Assembly: GCA_963838095.1 (NCBI GenBank)
Contig: CAWIPO010000010.1
Span: forward strand, 1 to 64,000
DNA from: CAWCGU01 sp963838095
Lineage (GTDB): Bacteria > Actinomycetota > Thermoleophilia > Solirubrobacterales > 70-9
Length of the DNA stretch: 64,000 bases
Direction of reading: 5' to 3'
A program made the position numbers and the translations under genes. Below are positions 32,962 through 41,835 of this stretch, piece by piece (the stretch's first letter is position 1; each line of letters opens with the position of its first letter). The notes beneath the pieces were generated by a model. It was not told the origin of the DNA and did not search any database. It was given only the letters and a program-made list of their open reading frames with translations.

Positions 32962-35070
32962 ATGGTGGGTCCCGCACCAGAGTCGTCCGCGATCGCTGAC
33001 CCCGTCGACGACACGCAGCAGGTCCTGGAGGAGCTGCGGGCCACCCGCGATCGCCTCGAGGAGGCGCAGCGGCTCGCCCGGCTGGGGAGCTGGGAGTGGA
33101 ACATCGCCGACAACGTCGTCACCTGGTCGGACGAGCTGTTCCGGATCTACGGCCTCGAGCCGGGGAGACCGAGCCGAGCTACGAGGAGTTCCTCAGCCGC
33201 GTGCACCCCGACGATCGCGAGTCGGTCGACGCGCGCAACCACAAGGCCTTCGCCGACCATCAGCCGTTCGAGGACATCAAGCGCTGCCTGAAGCCCGACG
33301 GCTCGGAGTTCCTGATGCACACCCAGGGCGAGGTGATCACCGACGCCGACGGGAGCCCGATCAGGATGGTCGGGATCTGCGAGGACGTGACGGTCGAGAA
33401 GCGGGCCGAGGCCGTGCAGGCGGAGCTGGCTGCGATCGTCCTCTCCACTGACGACGCGATCGTCGTGCTGTCGCCCGACGGCGAGATTCGCGGTTGGAAC
33501 CCCGCCGCGGAGCGGCCTGTACGGATACGCGGCCGAGGAAGTCGTCGGGAGAGCCGATCGAGATCCTGATCCCGCACGACCCGGCGCGGCCGAGGAGAGC
33601 GAGAACCTCGCTCGGGTCGCGCTCGGCGAGCGCATCTCGGCCTACGAGTCCCGGCGGCTGTGCAAGGACGGCTCGGCGATCGACGTCTCGCTGACCCTTT
33701 CCGCGGTCCGCGACCCCGACGGAGAGGTGCTCAGCGTCGCCTCGATCGAGCGCGACATCACCGAGCGCAGGCAGTTCGAGGCCGAGCTCACCTATCTCGC
33801 CAACCACGACCCGCTCACCGGCCTCGCCAACCGCCGCCGCTTCGAGGAGGAGCTTGCATCCCGCGTCGCGCTGAGCCACCGATACGGCGGGGGCGGAGGA
33901 GTGCTGCTGCTCGACATCGACAACTTCAAGTACGTCAACGACGCCTTCGGGCACCGCTCCGGGGACGAGGTGCTGCGGGCCATCGCTCAGTTGCTGAAGC
34001 GGACCGTGCGCGTGACCGACATGGTCGCCCGCCTCGGCGGCGACGAGTTCGCGGTCCTGATCCCCGAGCCCGATGCCGACCAGGCCCAGCAGATGGCCGA
34101 TCGGCTGCTGGAGAGGATCCGCGACCTCGTCGCCCAGGTCGAGGGGCGGCCGCTGAAGGTGACGGCCAGCATCGGGGTGTCCACGTTCAGCGACGCCGAT
34201 CGCGACAGCGACGAGGTCATCCACGCGGTCGATCAGGCGATGTATCAGGCGAAGGACGACGGTCGCGACCGGGCGGCGTTCCAGTCCGAGACCACCCTCG
34301 GGCGGGCCCTGCAACACGTGCCCGTAGGTTGGGAGCACCGAATCCGCGACGCGCTCGAGAACGGCCTCTTCGAGCTTCAGAGCCAGCCGATCCTCGACCT
34401 GCGCCGCAACCAGGTCTCCCAGCACGAGCTGCTGTTGCGGATGCGGGGCGAGGAGGGGCTGATCCTCCCGGGCTCGTTCCTCGGCGTGGCCGAGCGCTTC
34501 GGGCTGATCCATGAGATCGATCGCTGGGTGGTGACGCAGGCGATCCGGATGCTTGCGCAGAAGCCCGACATCCGGCTCGAGGTCAACCTCTCGGCGCGCT
34601 CGGTCGGCGACAAGCAGCTGATGGAGCTGATCGCGAAGGAGCTCGCCGAACAGGGGGTCGACCCGACGCGGCTGATCCTGGAGATCACCGAGACGGCCGC
34701 GATCTCCAGCATCGACGAGGCGCGGCGGTTCGCGCTCGAGCTCTCCGACGTCGGCTGCCGCTTCGCGCTCGACGACTTCGGGGCCGGGTTCGGGTCCTTC
34801 TACTACCTGAAGCACATGCCGGCCGACTACCTGAAGATCGACGGCGACTTCGTTCGCAGCCCGCGATCGCCGACCGACGAGCTGGTGATCGAGTCGATCG
34901 TCCGCATCGCCCGCGGTCTCGGGAAGCGGACGATCGCGGAGTTCGTCGAGGACGCCGCGACGCTGGAGGTCGTGCGCGCGCACGGCGTCGATTTCGCCCA
35001 GGGCTACGAGATCGGGCGCCCGGCGCCCGTCGCCGAGATGCTGGGCGTTCCGGTCGCGGCCGGCGGCTGA
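32962..35070 (+). CDS. PAS-PAS-GGDEF-EAL cyclic-di-GMP protein (frame breaks)
   Basis: Soluble signalling protein of about 700 residues. Start ATG 32962; a short coiled coil (QQVLEELRATRDRLEEAQRL) leads into a PAS domain (GSWEWNIADNVVTWSDELFR, PAC MVGICEDVTVEKRA), a second PAS (STDDAIVVLSPDGEIRGWNP), a GGDEF domain with intact RLGGDEFAVLI, and an EAL-type domain. The EAL motif is varied (QHELLLRM) but catalytic residues are kept: EVNLSA, ILEITET, LDDFGAGFGSF, YLKIDGDFV and AEFVED. Frame changes near 33170 and 33515. It probably converts a small-molecule, light or redox signal sensed by PAS into a change in cyclic di-GMP. Confidence 0.85.
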
Positions 35071-35084
35071 GCTGCCGCGCTCGC

Positions 35085-35090
35085 TAATCT
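35085..35090 (+). promoter_or_regulatory. -10 box TAATCT before the DUF2277 gene
   Basis: TAATCT lies six bases before ATG 35097, a leaderless arrangement; no ribosome site is present. Confidence 0.5.
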
Positions 35091-35096
35091 CGAAGC

Positions 35097-35369
35097 ATGT
35101 GTCGAAACATTCGCACCCTGCACAACTTCGAGCCGTCGGCGACCGAGGAGGAGATCCAGGCGTCGGCGCTCCAATACGTCCGCAAGATCAGCGGATCGAC
35201 GAAGCCCTCGCTGGCGAACGCCGAGGCCTTCGATCGCGCCGTCGATCGAGTCGCGCTCGCGACCCGGGAGCTGCTGTCCGAGCTCGTCACCTCGGCGCCG
35301 CCGAAGGATCGCGAGGTCGAGGCGGCGAAGCGGCGCGCCCGCGCCGAGCAGCGCTTCGCCGCTGTCTAG
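35097..35369 (+). CDS. DUF2277 protein
   Basis: 90 residues, MCRNIRTLHNFEPSATEEEI then QYVRKISGSTKPSLANAEAF, an almost invariant DUF2277 pattern. Small soluble, helical protein of unknown function found in many bacteria. Single gene with its own leaderless promoter. Confidence 0.9.
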   Translation: MCRNIRTLHNFEPSATEEEIQASALQYVRKISGSTKPSLANAEAFDRAVDRVALATRELLSELVTSAPPKDREVEAAKRRARAEQRFAAV

Positions 35370-35381
35370 CCCAGGCCGGCG

Positions 35382-37139
35382 CTAGCCCGTCTGCGGATCG
35401 GGCCCGTTCGAGCACAGCTCGCTGAGCGGAGCGAGCGAGTCGATGCAGCCGGTCTTCGGCCGCCACTTCTCGATCAGGTCCGAGATCTCGTCGTAGTCGG
35501 ACGGTTCGTACCCGTTCGTCAGCATGTCGACCGCGGGTGAACCCTGCCCGTAGAGCATCTCCGCGGTCAGCCGCACCTCGGTGTCGTACTCGATTCCGGC
35601 CGCTTCGTAGCCGACGCTCTCCAGGTTGGTCAGCTCCTGTGCGTAGGTGGAGTCGGTCTGCTGCTCGGTGGCGAGCTCGTCTTCCGTGAACGTGATCGCC
35701 CCCTCCTCGGCCTCGCCCCGGAACCAGCGGTTGAGGATCAGCTCGTCGAGCGCCTGCCCATCCGCGGCTTCTCCGACGGCGTCGCCGCGCAGCTCGACGA
35801 GCTCGGTGCGGCGCTCGAACCCCGGCGTTGCCTCGATCCCGCCGCCCTCGCCGGCCAGCCCTTCGACGAAGGCGACGTAGTCCGAGGGCACGGTGACGGC
35901 CGAGGTCGTGGTGCCGGTGGTGTCTCCGCCTCCGCTCGTGTCGGTGGTGTTGGTGGTGTTGGCCGCTGTGGTGCCCGTATCGGTGCTGCCGCCGTCATCG
36001 TCGCCGCCGAAGACGACGAGCCCGATCACCGCCGCCATCGCGACCGCGGCGATCCCGAGCCCGAGTGCGGCGAGCGGCCAGCGCTTCCTCGGCTTCTCCC
36101 CGGCCGGAGGTGGCGGTGTCGGGGGCGGTGGCGGGCTGCCGGCCAACGGTACTGTCGCCTCCTCGGCGGGCTCGACCCCTGTGGGGGTGTGGGGAACCGT
36201 TCCGGCTGCGCCCGCGGCGGCGCCGACCGCCGCGGCGCCCGCCTGCGATGCCTCGGGCTTTCGCAGCGCGCCGGCAACGGTCGCCTCGGAGCCGGCAGCG
36301 GGGCCGTTGACGGTGGCGTCGACAGCTCGGCCGAGCTCGCCGGCGCTCTGATAGCGCTGGTCGGGGTCGACCGCCATCCCCTTCTGAACGATCCGGTCGA
36401 GCTCCTCTGGAAGGTCCGGCGCGACCGTGCGGATCGACGGCCGCTCCTTGCGGGTGTGCGCGAAGAGCTTCGCCGGCGGGGTGGTGTCCGGGAAGGGGAC
36501 GCTGCCGGTCAGCGCCTCGTACAGCACGCAGCCGAGCGCGTAGACGTCGGTGCGGGCGTCGAGCGTCGAGTTCTCGATCTGCTCGGGCGCCATGTAGTCG
36601 AGCGTCCCGATCACGGCTCCGGTGGCGGTGAAGCGGGTGGCCGACGCGACCTGGCGCATCAACCCGAAGTCGGTGAGGAATATCTCCGAGCCCTGGGCGC
36701 TCTGCTCGATCAGCACGTTCGCGGGCTTCACGTCGCGGTGGACGAGGCCCCGCCCGTGAGCCGCGTCGAGCGCCGTCCCGACCGCGACGGCGATCTTCGC
36801 CACGAGGTCGAGCGGCTGGCGGCCCGACTGCACGATCAGCCTCGCGAGGTCGGTGCCCTCGACGAACGGCATCGTCACATAGGCGGCTCCGCCCTCCTCG
36901 CCGGCGGAGAAGATCTGGATCACGTTCGGGTGCCGGATCGAGGCCGCGAGCTCGCACTCGCGCTCGAAGCGCTCCTGGAAGTGGGGGTCGGCGGCCAGCG
37001 CGGGGGTGATCACCTTCAGCGCCACCTCGCGTTTCAGCCGCAGGTCCGTCGCCTTGTAGACGATGCCCATTCCGCCGCGACCGGCGATTCCCTCGATTCG
37101 ATGTCCGGCGAACACCGCGCCGGGCTCGAGCTCGATCAT
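35382..37139 (-). CDS. Receptor-type Ser/Thr protein kinase
   Basis: 585 residues. Kinase domain 1-275: GRGGMGIVYKATD (glycine loop), ALKVI (Lys), LVHRDVKPANVL (catalytic loop), LTDFGLMRQV, GTLDYMAPEQ. A Pro/Thr-rich juxtamembrane part, one membrane helix (about 355-382), a Thr-rich linker, then an outside domain of about 150 residues that has no PASTA repeats (YVAFVEGLAGEGGGIEATPG, LTAEMLYGQGSPAVDMLTNG) with two Cys near the end. A Hanks-type kinase of the Pkn family sensing an unknown extracellular cue. The PP2C-like gene at 39696 is a possible counterpart. Confidence 0.9.
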   Translation of the reverse strand: MIELEPGAVFAGHRIEGIAGRGGMGIVYKATDLRLKREVALKVITPALAADPHFQERFERECELAASIRHPNVIQIFSAGEEGGAAYVTMPFVEGTDLARLIVQSGRQPLDLVAKIAVAVGTALDAAHGRGLVHRDVKPANVLIEQSAQGSEIFLTDFGLMRQVASATRFTATGAVIGTLDYMAPEQIENSTLDARTDVYALGCVLYEALTGSVPFPDTTPPAKLFAHTRKERPSIRTVAPDLPEELDRIVQKGMAVDPDQRYQSAGELGRAVDATVNGPAAGSEATVAGALRKPEASQAGAAAVGAAAGAAGTVPHTPTGVEPAEEATVPLAGSPPPPPTPPPPAGEKPRKRWPLAALGLGIAAVAMAAVIGLVVFGGDDDGGSTDTGTTAANTTNTTDTSGGGDTTGTTTSAVTVPSDYVAFVEGLAGEGGGIEATPGFERRTELVELRGDAVGEAADGQALDELILNRWFRGEAEEGAITFTEDELATEQQTDSTYAQELTNLESVGYEAAGIEYDTEVRLTAEMLYGQGSPAVDMLTNGYEPSDYDEISDLIEKWRPKTGCIDSLAPLSELCSNGPDPQTG

Positions 37140-37172
37140 CGGTATTCCGGCCCCGTTCTCACGGGCCGCAAT

Positions 37173-37540
37173 CTACTCGGGTGCGATCCCCTGGAAGGCC
37201 TCGGCCCGGTCGTAGATCTTGTAGAGGCGGAACCCGGCCGTGTATCCCCGGGAGCAGGCGCTCTCGAAGAGCTCGTACGCCTGCTCGTCGGTCAGGCTCG
37301 TCTCCCCGGTCGTGCGCCCGCGGATGTCGGCGATCGTCGCCATCCGCTCCTCCTCGGTGCCTTCGTTCCAGTCGCGGCACTGCGCCAGCGCCGCCGATGA
37401 GCCTGCCTTGAGCTGGCCGACGCCCTGAGCGGTGGTGCTGGTCGTGCCGTCGTCGGCGTCATCGCCGCAGCCGGCTGCGGCCGACCAGCGACAACGATCA
37501 GAGCAGCGAACGTCGGAAGCCGGGTATAGCGGCGGTGCAG
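37173..37540 (-). CDS. Small lipoprotein downstream-facing partner of the kinase (frame break)
   Basis: Mature part is clear: lipobox AAGCGDDADD, a Thr-rich linker, then AALAQCRDWNEGTEEERMAT, DEQAYELFESACSRGYTAGF and RLYKIYDRAEAF, about 100 residues with two Cys. The signal peptide reads LPTFAALIVVAG in another frame, so a one-base change near 37488 is assumed; the start is uncertain and 37540 (CTG) is only the far limit. It ends 33 bases before the kinase gene on the same strand. No family recognised. Confidence 0.55.
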
Positions 37541-37561
37541 GATGCGGCCACCGATCGGCCG

Positions 37562-39622
37562 CTACGGCCGATCGACAAAGGCGCTCAGGTCGGCGAAGCG
37601 CTCGGCCCACGCGTCGGCCTCCTCGCTCGAGAGGAACTCGGCCGACATCCGTGCGTAACGGCGCTGGGCGGCTTCGGCGGCGGCGCTTCCCGGCTGCGCA
37701 GGCGGGCGGAACCAGTCGCAGGCCGGGTGGTCGTCAGGTGTGTTCCCCCTGCTCCACATTGAGCAGTCAACGAGTACGGCCTCCTTGACGGGGTCGCCGG
37801 CGCCGACGCTGCTACCGCAGTCCTCGGGGAGCATCCCCGGGATCGAGGTGCCGGCGGACGGGGCAATCGGCGGATCGGAGGTGATGCTGGAGCGTGTGCC
37901 GTCGATCCCCGTGTTGTCGAACCAGCAGTTGCCGGTGTTGCCGGGGAACTCGTCCCACCAGAAGTCGGTGCCGTTCGGCACCCCTGAGCCCGAGCCGGCG
38001 TGCGGAACGCCGAGGCGCTTCAGCACCGGCGGTGGCTCGTATCCCCGCGGCGCCTCGCCCATGTGGTTGCCGAAGTAGCGGTTGCCGCACGAGGTCGTGA
38101 CCTCGGGGTTCTCGCACGCGACCCCTGGGTTAACGTTCCCCTCCGGCGTGACGAGGAAGTCGGGGACCGCCAGAAGCATCGTCCCGCGGCGCCAGTTGTC
38201 GAAGATGTAGTTGTCGTGGATCTGGCCGCTGTTCACGCCGGCCCACAGCACCCCGACTCCGATCGGCACCCCGATCGTCGGCTCCACGAGCGGGTCGGCG
38301 TTGTAGAGGTCGAGGTTGTTGGCGTAGATCCAGTTGTGGTCGATCTCGGGGCTGTCCGCGGGATAGCCGGGGTGACCGCCGGCGGAGATCGTGTCGGTGG
38401 CGATTCCGGTGGTGTTGCCGTAGATGTGGTTCTGAGTGATACGGACTGCGTTGCCCATCGAGCCCGAATAGGCGAGCGCCGAGCCGCGCATGTCGCATTT
38501 CTTGACGACGGTGTTGATCCGAGGAGCATCGGGATAGAAGGAGGGGTCGGCCTGCTCGCCGGTTTCCGGCGCCGCACCGGGGTAGACGACCGAGTCGCCC
38601 GAGCCGAAGCCGTCGCAGTTCTTGTACAGGCCGTGGTCGGAGGTGAAGGTGAGGTTGCCGTAGTCGGCCGCCCAGAAGAACTTCGTCCGGTCGAGCAGAT
38701 AGCCGTCGGTCTCCTCGATGTAGATCCCGTGCTCGGCGGCACCGCGGGCGAGAAGGTTGCGGACGACGAAGCCGTCGGCGCGATCGACGCGCAGGACAAC
38801 GTCCTTGGCGTAGCCGCCGGGCCTCGCCTCGGGGCCGCGGCCCTTGTACTTGGTGCCGCCGTCGAGGAGCACGTCCTCGGGCTTCACTCCCGAGCCTTCG
38901 ATCTGTAGGTTGCAGCGCACGCACGGGCCCTCGTCGGGGATCCCCTGGCGGTTCTCGAGCGGCGGGCTGGGCGGCGGCTCGTCCGGCACCTCGCGGCCCT
39001 GGACGTAGATCAGGTTCTGATCGTTGGGGCAAGTGACCTGGTAGCGGTAGGAGGGCGACGGCGTGCCGCTGGAATCGAGCTGGGTGAGGTCGGCGCAGGC
39101 GGGGTCGTTGATCGGGTGGGAGCGCGACTCGGGCTCGGTGTAGCGGCCGGGCATGATCACGACGCGGTCGTTGTTGCCGGAGTCGAAAACCGCCTCCTGG
39201 ATCGAGTGGTAGTCGCACTGCTTGGCGAGCTCGACGTTTTGCTTCAGCAGGCGCTTGGCCTGCTTCTTGGTCAGGAAGGTCTTGTCCTGGCTCGGGCGCA
39301 GGCGGTAGCCCTTGGTGACCGCGCTGGCCACCGAGCGGGAAAGAATCCGCAACGAATCCTCGCCACCGTCGCCCTTGCAGACCACGCGCACATCGCCCGG
39401 GCCCGCGCCGGTAACCGCGGACTGAAGCGAGCGCGCTTTCGGCACCTTCCCGCCGGCGGCGGGAGCGATCGAGCGGTCCGGAGCGGGGTCGGGCCAGTAG
39501 GAGGGTCGCTCCTTGTGCGCGAGCGCCAGCGTAGGCAGCGAAAACACGATTGCGGCGGTGAGCACGCCGCCCAGCAGCGCAAACCTCCGCGCCGACTCCG
39601 AGTTGCTCTCCCTCTTCCCCAT
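37562..39622 (-). CDS. Secreted right-handed beta-helix protein
   Basis: 686 residues from ATG 39622 (signal peptide FSLPTLALAH). Contains many short beta-helix turns typical of pectate-lyase-fold proteins: VDRADGFVVRNLLARGAAEH, GIYIEETDGYLLDRTKFFWA, AVRITQNHIYGNTTGIATD, NSGQIHDNYIFDNWRRGT. Also several Cys pairs. The fold binds or cleaves polysaccharides, but no catalytic set can be named. An alternative start at 39691 would add a non-signal segment. Divergent from the PP2C-like gene with 73 bases between starts. Confidence 0.78.
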   Translation of the reverse strand: MGKRESNSESARRFALLGGVLTAAIVFSLPTLALAHKERPSYWPDPAPDRSIAPAAGGKVPKARSLQSAVTGAGPGDVRVVCKGDGGEDSLRILSRSVASAVTKGYRLRPSQDKTFLTKKQAKRLLKQNVELAKQCDYHSIQEAVFDSGNNDRVVIMPGRYTEPESRSHPINDPACADLTQLDSSGTPSPSYRYQVTCPNDQNLIYVQGREVPDEPPPSPPLENRQGIPDEGPCVRCNLQIEGSGVKPEDVLLDGGTKYKGRGPEARPGGYAKDVVLRVDRADGFVVRNLLARGAAEHGIYIEETDGYLLDRTKFFWAADYGNLTFTSDHGLYKNCDGFGSGDSVVYPGAAPETGEQADPSFYPDAPRINTVVKKCDMRGSALAYSGSMGNAVRITQNHIYGNTTGIATDTISAGGHPGYPADSPEIDHNWIYANNLDLYNADPLVEPTIGVPIGVGVLWAGVNSGQIHDNYIFDNWRRGTMLLAVPDFLVTPEGNVNPGVACENPEVTTSCGNRYFGNHMGEAPRGYEPPPVLKRLGVPHAGSGSGVPNGTDFWWDEFPGNTGNCWFDNTGIDGTRSSITSDPPIAPSAGTSIPGMLPEDCGSSVGAGDPVKEAVLVDCSMWSRGNTPDDHPACDWFRPPAQPGSAAAEAAQRRYARMSAEFLSSEEADAWAERFADLSAFVDRP

Positions 39623-39695
39623 TTCGATTGCCCCCGAGTGCGGCCACAAGCGCACCCGGAAGCGCACGCAGTCTAGCGGCGACGGCGCCATTTCT

Positions 39696-40472
39696 GTGCA
39701 GGCCTATCATCACCGCATTCCCGCGAACGGCCGAAGCGTCCTCTGGGGCGAGGATTACGTCGAGTACCGCGAGATCGGGGTTGAGGCGGTCGGCCAGGGG
39801 GTCGGGCTGGCGATCAGCATCGGCGCCTACCCGAAGCCGTACTGGTCGCTGGACCCGAACGAGGACGCGGTTGCGGCGGTGATCGGCGAGCGGGCGACGC
39901 TGCTGGTCTGCGCGGACGGGCACAACGGCTTCGACTCGGTCCGCCCCGCGGTGGAGAGCATCCTCGCCCAACTCGGTGAGGATCCGCCGCCGCCGGGGAG
40001 CGTCGACCCGGTCGCCGTTTACGTGCGGGCGAATGCCGAGACGCTGGCGGTCACGCAGGAGTTCGAGGACGCCCGCTCTCAGAGCCGGACGACGCTGGCG
40101 TTCGCGCTGATCGCCGGCAACAGGGTGCAATGGGGGGCGATGGGCGATGCGCCCGTCTACCTCGCCGAGCCCAACCGCGTCCGGACCAAGATTCGCGACG
40201 AGCACTACTTCGTCGGCTACAGGATGGAGGACCGAACGGTCGAGGCGCGGATGCACCACGGGCTGGAGGAGCTGTCCGGAGGCTCCTGGGTCGTGCTCGC
40301 GAGCGACGGCTTCAGCGACTACGCGGGCAAGGCACGGGGAGCGGTCGCCGTCGCCGACGCGGTGACGGAGGCGACCGAACCGGCAGAACTCGCCGAGACG
40401 CTGATCCAGCGGGCATTCGACGGTCACGCCGGCGACAACGTCGCGGTCGCCGTGGGTCGGGTGGGCGCTTAG
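39696..40472 (+). CDS. PP2C-like protein phosphatase
   Basis: About 258 residues from GTG 39696. PPM-type motifs in order: NEDAVAAVIGERATLLVCAD (metal Asp near the start), ADGHNGFDS, the middle GAMGDAPVYLAE, VVLASDGFSDY (metal Asp) and HAGDNVAVAVGR (final Asp). The order and spacing fit a short bacterial PP2C with some altered motifs (DGHNG for DGxGG). It could reverse phosphorylation by the kinase at 35382. Its stop overlaps that of the convergent lipoprotein by four bases. Confidence 0.78.
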   Translation: MQAYHHRIPANGRSVLWGEDYVEYREIGVEAVGQGVGLAISIGAYPKPYWSLDPNEDAVAAVIGERATLLVCADGHNGFDSVRPAVESILAQLGEDPPPPGSVDPVAVYVRANAETLAVTQEFEDARSQSRTTLAFALIAGNRVQWGAMGDAPVYLAEPNRVRTKIRDEHYFVGYRMEDRTVEARMHHGLEELSGGSWVVLASDGFSDYAGKARGAVAVADAVTEATEPAELAETLIQRAFDGHAGDNVAVAVGRVGA

Positions 40473-40966
40473 GCCCCTACGCAGCCCGTGAAGGCGCTCA
40501 GCTCCTCCTCGGACGGGGTGAGGGTGGCGTCCTCGGGGAGGTAGGCGATCACGGTCTGGCCGACGGCCTCGGCCTGACGGTTTGAGCCGGTGGCCTCGAA
40601 CTCCTCGACATCGGCAACGCCGGCCTTTGCGTCGGCCTCGTTCTCGTAGACGTAGACGACACCGACCTGACCGCCGTTGACGACGAGCAGCAATTCGGCC
40701 TTGCCGAGATCGCTGGGGCCCTCGGTCACCGCCATGTTGGCTTCCTGGATCAGGCACTTCTCGATCTCCGCGGCGACATCCTTTGCGCTGCCGGTGGGTG
40801 CGGTTCCGCTCCCGGTCCCAGTCCCGGTCTCGCCGTCCTCGCCGGTCGCGCCGGTGGTCGTGGCCGGCGGAGCGGTGGTGGCGGGGGTCGTCGTGGTCTC
40901 GTCCTCACCACACGCCGCCAGGGTCAGCCCGGCGAGGACGAGCAGCAGAGCAAGAGCGCGCACCAT
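40469..40966 (-). CDS. Lipoprotein, paralogue A of a tandem pair
   Basis: 165 residues: signal with lipobox LAACGED, a Thr/Gly linker of about 35 residues, then a domain with KDVAAEIEKCLIQEANMAV, LLLVVNGGQVGVVYVYENEA and GQTVIAYLPEDATLTPSEEE ending TGCVGA. The two Cys (EKCL and TGCV) probably form a disulfide. It is clearly related to the next gene (41486-41001). No known family; secreted and membrane-attached. Confidence 0.75.
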   Translation of the reverse strand: MVRALALLLVLAGLTLAACGEDETTTTPATTAPPATTTGATGEDGETGTGTGSGTAPTGSAKDVAAEIEKCLIQEANMAVTEGPSDLGKAELLLVVNGGQVGVVYVYENEADAKAGVADVEEFEATGSNRQAEAVGQTVIAYLPEDATLTPSEEELSAFTGCVGA

Positions 40967-41000
40967 CAGGAGCGGGAGCGTAGCGACCTCGAGCTGGCGC

Positions 41001-41486
41001 TCAGCCGCCGACGCAGGCCTTCAGGTCGGCCACCTCCTCCGCCGAGGGAGCCAGGGTCTGGCCCTCGGGGAGGTATGCGATCACCGACTGGCCGATGACC
41101 TCGGTCTCCCTGCCGATATCGCCTTCATCCTTCTCGACTGCCGCAATCCCGTCCTCAGCCTCGGCCTCCGAGTCGAAGATGTAGACGATGCCGACGCCGC
41201 CTGCGTTGACCACCAGCTGCAGCTTCGACTTCCCGACGCTGCTCGGGTTCTCGAGCACGTTCATGCCGGCTTCCTCCAGGCAGGCGGTGATGTCGGCCGA
41301 CACCTCCTCGGGGCTTCCGGTGGGAGCGGTCCCCGTCCCGCCTTCCTGGCCGGTCGGGCCGGTGGCCGACGTCGGGGTTGTGGTGGGCGTGGTGGTGGTC
41401 TCATCGTCGCCTCCGCACGCGACCAGGCCGAAGCTCGCCGCGGCGACGGCGAAGACGATCAGTTGTCTGAGTAGACGTTCTGGCAT
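41001..41486 (-). CDS. Lipoprotein, paralogue B of a tandem pair
   Basis: About 161 residues from ATG 41486 (the earlier in-frame start at 41519 gives a poor signal peptide). Lipobox LVACGG, Thr-rich linker, then DITACLEEAGMNVLENPSSV, LQLVVNAGGVGIVYIFDSEA and GQSVIAYLPEGQTLAPSAEE ending KACVGG. Shares domain order, both Cys and the VIAYLPE motif with the gene 34 bases downstream, so the pair arose by tandem duplication. Confidence 0.77.
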   Translation of the reverse strand: MPERLLRQLIVFAVAAASFGLVACGGDDETTTTPTTTPTSATGPTGQEGGTGTAPTGSPEEVSADITACLEEAGMNVLENPSSVGKSKLQLVVNAGGVGIVYIFDSEAEAEDGIAAVEKDEGDIGRETEVIGQSVIAYLPEGQTLAPSAEEVADLKACVGG

Positions 41487-41515
41487 GAACGCGGTACTAC
41501 CCGGCTCCGGGCGCT

Positions 41516-41788
41516 TCAATCGCTACGAGCGCCCGCGCCGCCGAACCAGGAGCCGAGGTCGAAGAAGAACGCGAGGACGACGATGAACCACTCGAAGCCA
41601 TCGACGCCGTTGGTGCCCGTGGTCCACATGAACGCGTAGGCGAGCGTCGTCCAGGGAAGCAGGAAGAAGCCGAGCAGGGGCACGATCCAGTCTTCGTATG
41701 CAAGCTCGAGCCAGTCGCTGAAAAGCCAGACGACGAACAGCGCCAGCCGGGGGGAGATGAGCGCGAGCAGCGCCGCGAAACAGCCCAT
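41516..41788 (-). CDS. Small membrane protein
   Basis: 90 residues with three hydrophobic segments: MGCFAALLALISPRLALFVV, LLGFFLLPWTTLAYAFMW and WFIVVLAFFFDLGSWFGG. Conserved-looking acidic residues at WLELAYEDW and GVDGFEW lie between helices. Similar small proteins occur in actinobacteria without known role. Confidence 0.7.
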   Translation of the reverse strand: MGCFAALLALISPRLALFVVWLFSDWLELAYEDWIVPLLGFFLLPWTTLAYAFMWTTGTNGVDGFEWFIVVLAFFFDLGSWFGGAGARSD

Positions 41789-41835
41789 GTCCTAGACCCT
41801 ATCCGCCGGGGTGATCGCACGCCCGCGGGGGCGCG

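Noticed and set aside
39230..39243. GACGTTTTG motif inside the beta-helix gene
   Set aside because: Short match without a paired arm, inside coding sequence; not counted as a copy of the hairpin element.
38130..40757. An 875-codon minus-strand open frame
   Set aside because: It is out of frame with the beta-helix gene and antisense to the PP2C-like gene; its composition (Arg/Gly/Asp runs) is that of a non-coding frame in GC-rich DNA.
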